DNA of 64,000 nt. Origin: Methylocystis sp. KS32. Its GTDB lineage: Bacteria > Pseudomonadota > Alphaproteobacteria > Rhizobiales > Beijerinckiaceae. The stretch covers positions 120,261 through 184,260 of the forward strand of contig PHSQ01000004.1 of NCBI GenBank assembly GCA_002862095.1, written 5' to 3'. Position numbers and translations under genes: made by a program. Below the pieces are notes generated by a model. The model saw only the letters and a program-made list of their open reading frames with translations, was not told the DNA's origin and did no database searches. Position 1 is the first letter of the stretch; each line of letters starts with the position of its first letter. Shown here in pieces: positions 56,687 to 64,000 of this stretch.

Positions 56687-57412
56687 TCAGGCCATATATT
56701 GACCGCCATTGATGGTCAGCGTCGAGCCGGTGATGAAGCCGGCGTCGTCGGACGCCAGAAACACCACCGCGCGGGCGATTTCCTCCGGCTCGCCGAGGCG
56801 GCCGACCGCGATATAGGGGAGGATGTGCTTGTCGAGCACGTCCTGCGGCACGGCCTTCACCATTTCCGTGGCGATGTAGCCCGGCGCAATGGCGTTGACG
56901 GTGACGCCCTTCGAGGCGCTCTCCTGCGCCAACGCCTTCACGAAACCGATGTCGCCGGCCTTTGCGGCGGAATAATTGGTCTGGCCGGCCTGGCCCTTCT
57001 GGCCGTTGATCGAGGAGATCACGATGATGCGGCCGAAGCCGCGGTCGCGCATCCCGTTGATGACCGGGCGCGTCATATTGAACAGCGAGCTTAGATTGGT
57101 GTCGATGACGGCTTTCCACTGCGCCAGCTCCATTTTGTGGAACAGGCGGTCTTTGGTGATGCCGGCGTTGTTGACCAGAATCTCGACGGGGCCGAGGTCT
57201 TTCTCGATGGCGGCGACGCCCGCGGCGCAGGCGTCGTAGTCGGAAACGTCGAATTTGTAGACGTTGATGCCGGTCTCGGTCTTGAATTTGTTCGCGGCTT
57301 CGTCGTTGCCGGCGTAGGTCGCCGCCACTTTGTATCCAGCGGCTTGCAAGGCTTTGGAAATCGCTTCGCCGATGCCGCGCGTGCCGCCGGTCACAACTGC
57401 AGTTCTCGCCAT
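56687..57412 (-). CDS. phaB: Acetoacetyl-CoA reductase
   Basis: PhaB reduces acetoacetyl-CoA to (R)-3-hydroxybutyryl-CoA with NADPH for PHB synthesis. This short-chain dehydrogenase of 241 residues has the cofactor motif VTGGTRGIGEAISKAL, NNAGITKDRLFHKM, the catalytic serine in VISSINGQKGQAGQ and the NYSAAKAG tyrosine-lysine pair, ending TLTINGGQYMA, which is typical of PhaB rather than FabG. AAGGAG lies six bases before the ATG. It follows phaA by 69 bp in one operon and is followed by a terminator. Confidence 0.94.
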   Translation of the reverse strand: MARTAVVTGGTRGIGEAISKALQAAGYKVAATYAGNDEAANKFKTETGINVYKFDVSDYDACAAGVAAIEKDLGPVEILVNNAGITKDRLFHKMELAQWKAVIDTNLSSLFNMTRPVINGMRDRGFGRIIVISSINGQKGQAGQTNYSAAKAGDIGFVKALAQESASKGVTVNAIAPGYIATEMVKAVPQDVLDKHILPYIAVGRLGEPEEIARAVVFLASDDAGFITGSTLTINGGQYMA

Positions 57413-57481
57413 CTGTTTCTCCTTGGAATGATTTTTTGGTTTTTGACGGCGCGCCCTCGCTTAAGGGGCGCGCCGCTCAAA

Positions 57482-58669
<1,188 letters not shown>

Positions 58670-58906
58670 TCAGTGTTCCAGCTTCGGCGCCCAAATACGC
58701 CGCTGGCGAAAATATCGCGCGCGATGCGCCGGCCGCGTCATCCGCTAGCGTCGTTTTGCACGGTTTGGCCCGGAACGAAAGCCGTCCAAGACGAAAATAT
58801 TGCCGCAGGGGGGCTTTTGCGACTATCGTCGCGCTGCGGTAAAGATCGTTTTGCCAGGGGGGCACAAGCGCTCCGTCCGTCACGGGGAGGCATAGCGTCG
58901 CGCATC

Positions 58907-59521
58907 ATGGCCAGCGAAAAAAAACCAACGACGATAAAGAAATACGCCAATCGCCGTCTCTACGACACTGGAACGAGCACTTATGTGACGCTTGAGGATC
59001 TCGCCGCAATGGTCAAACGAGGCGAGGATTTTCTCGTTTGCGACGCCAAGAGCGGCGACGACATAACCCGGACGGTGCTGACCCAGATAATTTTCGAACA
59101 GGAGGGAAAGGAAGGCCAAAGCCTGCTGCCCATATCTTTCCTGCGGCAACTGATCCGCTTCTATGGCGACTCCATGCAAATGCTGGTGCCGAGCTATCTG
59201 GAGTTCTCAATAGACAAGCTCACGCGCGATCAGCAGAAGTTCAGGGACCATCTGAGCACCGCCTTGGGCTCCGGGCCGTTTGGCGAACCCACGCGTCAGG
59301 CTTTCGCCGCCATGGAGGAGCAAGCCCGCAAGAACATGGTGATTTTCCGTCAGGCGCTGAGGATGCTGAATCCCTTTGGGGTCATCGGCGAGGGAACCGG
59401 TCCCGCGCTGGACGAAGAGACGAGCGGCGCCTCCACGAAACAGCAAGCGGATGTCGATGAACTGAAGCGGCAGCTAGAGGAGCTTAACAAGCGCATCGAC
59501 AAGCTCTCCGCCGGCGCCTAG
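58907..59521 (+). CDS. phaR: Polyhydroxyalkanoate synthesis repressor
   Basis: PhaR binds both PHB granules and pha promoters, releasing phasin and synthesis genes when polymer is present. The 204-residue protein has the PHB_acc_N DNA-binding part IKKYANRRLYDTGTSTYVTL, then a PHB accumulation regulatory domain (LLPISFLRQLIRFYGDSMQM) and a C-terminal coiled coil (DVDELKRQLEELNKRIDKLS). The ATG at 58907 is chosen from the family start. Its TAG stop is formed by the first bases of a repeat element B copy. Divergent from phaA. Confidence 0.94.
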   Translation: MASEKKPTTIKKYANRRLYDTGTSTYVTLEDLAAMVKRGEDFLVCDAKSGDDITRTVLTQIIFEQEGKEGQSLLPISFLRQLIRFYGDSMQMLVPSYLEFSIDKLTRDQQKFRDHLSTALGSGPFGEPTRQAFAAMEEQARKNMVIFRQALRMLNPFGVIGEGTGPALDEETSGASTKQQADVDELKRQLEELNKRIDKLSAGA

Positions 59522-59635
59522 AGCGCGTTCGGACCAGACGGAATCGTCTGGTCGATCAAGAAATCGCTCCAGATTCAAAAAGCTGGAGCAAAATCAAATC
59601 GAAAAAATCTATCAACTTTTTCGGATTTTGCTCTA
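59519..59635 (+). repeat. Palindromic repeat element B at the phaR stop codon
   Basis: The 117-bp copy starts TAGAGC and ends GCTCTA. It contains the inner inverted repeats GACCAGACGGAATCGTCTGGTC and GAAAAAATCTATCAACTTTTTC. A few substitutions separate it from the array copies at 62-63 kb. Its first three bases are the phaR stop codon. The palindromes may also act as the phaR transcription terminator. Confidence 0.9.
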
Positions 59636-59679
59636 AGCGTTTCGGGGTTGTCGGCGGGCTTTAAGCGGCGAGGCGGGGT

Positions 59680-61503
59680 TCAGTTTTCCGAGCGTATCTG
59701 AGACGGCGCGCCAAAAGGCTGCGACGTCTCCGGACCGGCGGAGCCAAACAGGGAGCCTTGGAAAAAGTCCACGCCCCATTCCCGCAGAATGCTTGCCGTT
59801 TCTGCGTCTTCGACCCATTCGGCGACGATTTCGAGTTCGAGGTGGCGCGCGAGATCGATCAATGTGCGCACGAAGAACCTGTCGTCTTCGGAGTTGACGA
59901 CATTCTGGATAAAGGCGCCGTCGATTTTGACGAGATCGAAGGCAAGCGATCGAAGGTTGCGAAAAGAAGTATGTCCGGCGCCGAAATCGTCCATCGCCAC
60001 TTTGACGCCGAGGTTCTTGCATGAGGCGACAACACTGCTGGTCGTCTCAATATCCTCGATCATGCTGGTTTCGGTTATTTCGATCATCAGCCGCTCGGCC
60101 ACGCCGGGATGGGCGAGCACGCCCGCGGAGAGGCGGTCCGGCCACTCGGGGTCGAGAATGCTGGCGAGCGAGGCGTTGACGGAAAGACGCAGCGAGGGTT
60201 TTTCGACAAGACAGGCGAGGGCGAGTTCTAGGACCCGCTGATCCAGCAGCCGGACCAACCCGGCTTTCTCCGCCACGGGCAGGATCGAGGCGGGCGTCAC
60301 CATCGATCCATCATTGAGCCGAACGCGCAAAAGCGCCTCGTAAAACGCCGTCTGGCCGTCCTTGGCGTAAACGATGGGTTGGAAGGCGAGTTCGACCCGG
60401 CGCTCGTTGAGCGCGGAGACGATATTGTCAGCCATGTGCAATGCGCGCATTCGCGCGTCCTCCCGGGCCAGGGAGGCGGTATAGGGAATGAAACGCGCGC
60501 CGTTCCGTTGGCGCGCAACGTCGAGCGCTTCCTCGGCGCGCTGGAAAAGCACCTGGATTGTGCGGCCATCACGCGGTCCGACGACGCCTCCGATCCGGAT
60601 CGTGGCCGGGATGAGGCCGGCCGAAGTCTCGAAAGGCGCGGCGGTTACAACCTCGATCATTCTAAGCGCGATGGATTTGGTTTGATCGGCGTCGCAATCT
60701 TGCACAACCAAGGCGAATTTATTGCCAGCGTGGCGCGCCACGGTATCGTTCGCGCGGAGGTTCTCGGTTAAACGCTTCGCCAAACCGGCGATGACGTCGT
60801 CGCCAGCGTCGTAGCCATAGGTTCGGTTCAGCGCGAAGAGATTCTCTAGGGCGATCAGAAGCACGGCAAATGGCTTCCGCGTCCGCTCCGACGCGTCGAG
60901 CAACCGCCGCATGTGCTCGGCGAGATGGGCTCTATTGAAGACGCCGGTAAGCGGGTCGAATTGAGACTGCAGCGTTAGATGGGCTTCTTTCTGGTGGCGC
61001 TCGGTGATGACGCGCAGAACGCCATGAGCGCGGGCCGGACGGTCGTCGGCGCCTTTGAACCAAAGGCCGACGTCTTCAACCCATATTGCGCGGGAGGCGC
61101 TGGCTTCGCGAGGCGCCGAAAGGGCGTAGACCACTTGGTAATGGACGCCCGCGCCCTCATCCTCGCGCCCCGATTTGACTATGGCGTCATAGCGGGAAGT
61201 CGTGCTTTCCGACGAAAGTCTCTCCGCGAAGGCCATCCCGGTCGACAAATCGACGCCAGCGAACGAACTCAAGGCTTCGTTGAGACTCTCTCCCCAGAGA
61301 AGCCTGTCGGTGATGAGATCCCACTCGTAGACGACTTCGCCGACCGAAGCGATGATGGCGCTCGGATCAAGCGTCGAAGCGCTTGCTTTAGTCGCCTCCG
61401 CGCCCGTCGTCGCGACTGACGAGCGCGCGGATGCGGATGTGCTTGCGGGACCGTCCGCGTGCGGCGAGGAAGTGTTTCGAGCCGCAAGATGTCTCAAAAG
61501 CAT
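59680..61503 (-). CDS. EAL-domain protein with degenerate GGDEF domain (probable c-di-GMP phosphodiesterase)
   Basis: The 607-residue protein has a PAS-like sensory part (residues about 45-165), a GGDEF-family domain (FDPLTGVFNRAHLAEHMRRL) and a C-terminal EAL domain. The GGDEF signature itself reads AGNKF (RHAGNKFALVV), so cyclase activity is not expected. The EAL domain keeps the catalytic set: YEALLRVR, LSVNAS, IEITETSMI, AMDDFGAGHTS, LVKIDGAFI, VAEWVEDAE and FFQGSLFG. It should therefore hydrolyse c-di-GMP, with the GGDEF domain as a possible GTP sensor. There is no membrane helix. It ends 45 bp from element B. Confidence 0.88.
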   Translation of the reverse strand: MLLRHLAARNTSSPHADGPASTSASARSSVATTGAEATKASASTLDPSAIIASVGEVVYEWDLITDRLLWGESLNEALSSFAGVDLSTGMAFAERLSSESTTSRYDAIVKSGREDEGAGVHYQVVYALSAPREASASRAIWVEDVGLWFKGADDRPARAHGVLRVITERHQKEAHLTLQSQFDPLTGVFNRAHLAEHMRRLLDASERTRKPFAVLLIALENLFALNRTYGYDAGDDVIAGLAKRLTENLRANDTVARHAGNKFALVVQDCDADQTKSIALRMIEVVTAAPFETSAGLIPATIRIGGVVGPRDGRTIQVLFQRAEEALDVARQRNGARFIPYTASLAREDARMRALHMADNIVSALNERRVELAFQPIVYAKDGQTAFYEALLRVRLNDGSMVTPASILPVAEKAGLVRLLDQRVLELALACLVEKPSLRLSVNASLASILDPEWPDRLSAGVLAHPGVAERLMIEITETSMIEDIETTSSVVASCKNLGVKVAMDDFGAGHTSFRNLRSLAFDLVKIDGAFIQNVVNSEDDRFFVRTLIDLARHLELEIVAEWVEDAETASILREWGVDFFQGSLFGSAGPETSQPFGAPSQIRSEN

Positions 61504-61635
61504 GAACTGATCCAGGTCTGGACAAGGCGGAAGCGATAACCTTTCAAATTTGCCAAAAAAAGGTAAATCTGTCGTTAGTGCTGCGGCGTTTTTTTGGGGC
61601 GGCGGGCTTTTGTGGTTTAAATATGCCCCATAGAA

Positions 61636-62077
61636 TCAGGTGGGTTCGCCTTCTTCGCGTCTTGGCGAAAAATCCGCGGCCGCCAGCTCGAATTTGGCGA
61701 ATTCGAAGCCGGGAGCAACCATGCAACTGACCAGCGTCCAGGAGCCGAGCGTCCTCGCGGATTGCCAACATCTCGGGGGGACCACGCGTTGCGGACGTTC
61801 TCCCGCGAGCAGATCTGGCCCGAGCCGGAAGGACGTCTCTGTTTTTCCATCCAGGGCAAGCGATAGCAGCAGAGGCGCCCCGCATGAAAAAGCCATGCTT
61901 CCGCTGGTCTACTTTGCGCCAAGCGGAATTTTGTCCAGCTTGGAGCAAAAAATATATCGCGGTGGAGGCGGCCCGGCCCGTTCCGGGCGTCTCGGCGTCT
62001 CGGAAGGTTTCGTGGTGGAATCCGCCTGCGGGATGAGGCCTAAGCTCAAGTATCTCTATGATTTTATCGGCGCTTAG
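61636..62077 (-). pseudogene. DUF985 cupin gene, start lost and two frameshifts
   Basis: Three minus frames together give a complete cupin of the DUF985 type. Frame one reads LSADKIIEILELRPHPAGGF up to WRKVDQ, frame three PAEAWLFHAG, and frame two APLLLSLALDGK to the end (RTLGSWTLVSCMVAPGFEFA). Two single-base deletions, one in a C-run (gac-cca) and one in a G-run near 61870-61890, break the gene within 30 bases. At the 5' end the repeat array begins exactly where the start codon should be, and no ATG remains in the first frame. Homopolymer sequencing errors could explain the frameshifts but not the lost start. Confidence 0.8.
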
Positions 62078-63060
62078 TTCTACTGCGTCACGAAGCGGCC
62101 TGGGGCCGGGCCAGCGCCCGTCATTGCGAGCGCAGCGAAGCAATCCTTAAGCAACGCCAGCCCCCACCTGGATTGCCACGCCTTCGGCTCGCAATGACGA
62201 AACCGCCGACAAATTCGTTCAGGACGCAGTAGAATTAGAGCGCTTTCCGACCAGACGGAATCGTCTGGTCGATTAAGAAATCGCTCCAGATTCAAAAAGC
62301 GGGAGCAAAATCCAATCGAAAAAGTCTATCAACTTTTTCGGATTTTGCTCTAATTCTACTGCGTCACGAAGCGGCCTGGGGCCGGGCCAGCGCCCGTCAT
62401 TGCGAGCGCAGCGAAGCAATCCTTAAGCAACGCCAGCCCCCACCTGGATTGCCACGCCTTCGGCTCGCAATGACGAAACCGCCGACAAATTCGTTCAGGA
62501 CGCAGTAGAATTAGAGCGCTTTCCGACCAGACGGAATCGTCTGGTCGATTAAGAAATCGCTCCAGATTCAAAAAGCGGGAGCAAAATCCAATCGAAAAAG
62601 TCTATCAACTTTTTCGGATTTTGCTCTAATTCTACTGCGTCACGAAGCGGCCTGGGGCCGGGCCAGCGCCCGTCATTGCGAGCGCAGCGAAGCAATCCTT
62701 AAGCAACGCCAGCCCCCACCTGGATTGCCACGCCTTCGGCTCGCAATGACGAAACCGCCGACAAATTCGTTCAGGACGCAGTAGAATTAGAGCGCTTTCC
62801 GACCAGACGGAATCGTCTGGTCGATTAAGAAATCGCTCCAGATTCAAAAAGCGGGAGCAAAATCCAATCGAAAAAGTCTATCAACTTTTTCGGATTTTGC
62901 TCTAATTCTACTGCGTCACGAAGCGGCCTGGGGCCGGGCCAGCGCCCGTCATTGCGAGCGCAGCGAAGCAATCCTTAAGCCGCGCCAGCCCCCCTGGATC
63001 GCCACGCCTTCGGCTCGCAATGACGAAACCGCCGACAAATTCGTTCATGACGCAGTAGAA
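62078..63060. repeat. Tandem composite array of palindromic elements A and B (A-B-A-B-A-B-A)
   Basis: The array has a 276-bp period. Element A (157 bp) has terminal inverted repeats TTCTACTGCGTC / GACGCAGTAGAA and an inner inverted pair CATTGCGAGCGCAGCGAAGC / CTTCGGCTCGCAATG. Element B (117 bp) runs TAGAGC...GCTCTA. A copies start at 62078, 62354, 62630 and 62906; B copies at 62236, 62512 and 62788. The first three A-B units look identical base for base; the last A has a two-base deletion and several changes. Three identical 71-codon minus frames here are not genes. There are no unique spacers, so this is not a CRISPR. Confidence 0.93.
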
Positions 63061-63087
63061 TTAGGGCGTTTGTCGGATCGACGCCAT

Positions 63088-63864
63088 TCATGCGCGGAAC
63101 GCGTTCTTGCGCTCGCGCATCCTGGCGAACACCTCGACCGGATCGCGGTCGACCATGCCCATCGCCCGCTGAACGAGCGGATCTTCGCAGCGCAGGAAGG
63201 GGTTTGTCGCGCGCTCAAGCATTATTGTGGTCGGGACAGTGAATTTTCCGGCGGCTCTGAGAGCGTCGACCTCGCGCGCGCGCTCCATCAGCGCGGTGTT
63301 CTCGGGATCCACGGTGACGGCGAAACGCGCGTTGGATTGCGTATATTCATGCCCGCAATAAATGCGGGTTTCATCGGGCAGATTCGCCAATGTTTCCAAG
63401 GAATTGTACATGGTTTCCATCGTTCCCTCGAAGACCCGCCCGCACCCCAGGGAAAAGAGCGTGTCTCCGACGAACAAGGCATCGTCTTCGAGCAGATAAT
63501 AGGCGAGATGTCCCGTCGTGTGGCCTGGCGTCTCGAGCACCCGCGCGCACGCCGCGCCAATTTCGATTGTGTCGCCCTCGCCGACCATTTCATCGAGCCC
63601 CTCGAGCCGATGCGCATCCTTGCGGGCCCCAAAAACCTTGATGTCTGGAAAAGTTGCGCGGAGCGGCGGAACGCCTTCGACATGGTCGAGGTGATGGTGC
63701 GTCAGCAGGACATGGCTCAGACGCCAGCCCAGCCGTTCGGCCTCGGCGGCTATCGCCTCGCCATCCGGCGCATCCACACAGGCGGTCGCGCCGGTATGAT
63801 CGTCGTGAACGAGGAGGCCGAAGTTGTCTTGCAAGCAGAGAAACTGATGAATTCGGATCGTCAC
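63088..63864 (-). CDS. gloB: Hydroxyacylglutathione hydrolase (glyoxalase II)
   Basis: GloB hydrolyses S-lactoylglutathione to lactate and glutathione, finishing methylglyoxal detoxification. The 258-residue metallo-beta-lactamase-fold protein has THHHLDH (His56, 57, 58, Asp60, His61), ETPGHTTGHLAYYL, FVGDTLFSLGCGR and YCGHEYTQSNARFA, the complete dinuclear-metal set, and ends NPFLRCEDPLVQRAM, as GloB does. The start is a GTG with AGGAGA about seven bases upstream. The GTG overlaps the stop of a 31-codon upstream frame. Confidence 0.94.
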   Translation of the reverse strand: MTIRIHQFLCLQDNFGLLVHDDHTGATACVDAPDGEAIAAEAERLGWRLSHVLLTHHHLDHVEGVPPLRATFPDIKVFGARKDAHRLEGLDEMVGEGDTIEIGAACARVLETPGHTTGHLAYYLLEDDALFVGDTLFSLGCGRVFEGTMETMYNSLETLANLPDETRIYCGHEYTQSNARFAVTVDPENTALMERAREVDALRAAGKFTVPTTIMLERATNPFLRCEDPLVQRAMGMVDRDPVEVFARMRERKNAFRA

Positions 63865-63956
63865 GCCACATTCTCCTTTGCTTGTCGCGAGCGGTCATGG
63901 CGCGTTTGCCGGATAATAGTCCCCTGCCGGCCTTGGCGCCCGTGAAGCTGGCGCAT
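63861..63956 (-). CDS. Possible 31-codon leader ORF of gloB
   Basis: An ATG at 63956 directly behind AAGGAGG opens MRQLHGRQGRQGTIIRQTRH and nine more codons, ending TGA inside the gloB GTG start (GTGA). The peptide is basic and has no known relatives. Good ribosome site and exact stop-start overlap suggest translational coupling. The spacing from SD to ATG is very short and the frame may be chance. Confidence 0.3.
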   Translation of the reverse strand: MRQLHGRQGRQGTIIRQTRHDRSRQAKENVA

Positions 63957-64000
63957 CCTCCTTGCATTGGCTCTGATTTAAGCCAATTATCAGCCCATGT

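Noticed and set aside
62080..62847. Three identical 71-codon minus-strand frames
   Set aside because: They repeat because the DNA repeats; they lie in palindromic elements A and B and look like no protein.
62078..63060. CRISPR-like periodic array
   Set aside because: The unit is 276 bp, made of two palindromic elements without variable spacers, and no cas gene is present.

Overview
The window looks like one chromosomal segment of a GC-rich alphaproteobacterium of the Rhizobiales/Hyphomicrobiales. A Methylocystaceae/Beijerinckiaceae-type organism is my best guess. The basis is the gene families present (HpnN hopanoid exporter, BTLCP cysteine peptidase, DUF1491, DUF2336, MipA, a PhaA/PhaB/PhaR set, a fused indolepyruvate:ferredoxin oxidoreductase) and the small palindromic repeats. 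No rRNA or species marker is visible, so the placement is an inference.

Layout, left to right. 0-4 kb: the end of a polysaccharide-deacetylase-like gene, tRNA-Leu(GAG), and a copper ATPase with a CopZ-like domain fused at its C-terminus. 4-9 kb: the bioF-bioD-bioA operon and fadD. 9-18.4 kb: a nickel/cobalt permease with its DUF1007 partner, divergent from indolepyruvate:ferredoxin oxidoreductase and the cobalamin genes cobK-cobQ-cobC-bluB. 18.4-25 kb: a repeat-interrupted small gene, DUF2147-hpnN, an L,D-transpeptidase lipoprotein and accA. 25-37.5 kb: mixed housekeeping (hydrolase, zinc-finger protein plus FAD monooxygenase, TMEM175-like channel, MipA, BTLCP peptidase, gamma-carbonic anhydrase, heparinase-like protein, purH, D-amino-acid dehydrogenase).

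37.6-40 kb holds a compact restriction-modification cassette: a C5 methyltransferase, an unrecognised PD-(D/E)xK-like nuclease and a Vsr repair endonuclease. 40-46.3 kb holds EF-P and its modification genes epmA and epmB, with a shortened NAD(P)-binding gene between them, then a large MscS channel. 46-52.7 kb: a CAP lipoprotein, DUF2336 and DUF1491 proteins, a DivJ-like histidine kinase overlapping a peptidoglycan-binding protein, and a coiled-coil protein that appears to start at CTG.

52.8-56.3 kb is the most suggestive accessory region. A 1.6-kb block (mrr, mntA-like nucleotidyltransferase, nonsense-interrupted hepT) sits between lepA and a second, diverged copy of the last 67 bp of lepA, as expected for DNA integrated at the lepA 3' end. 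56.3-59.5 kb holds the PHB genes phaB, phaA and the divergent regulator phaR. 59.5-63 kb holds an EAL protein with a degenerate GGDEF motif, a decayed cupin gene and an A-B-A-B-A-B-A tandem array of two palindromic elements. gloB closes the window. Copies of element B also sit at the phaR stop codon and inside a small His/Tyr-rich gene remnant.
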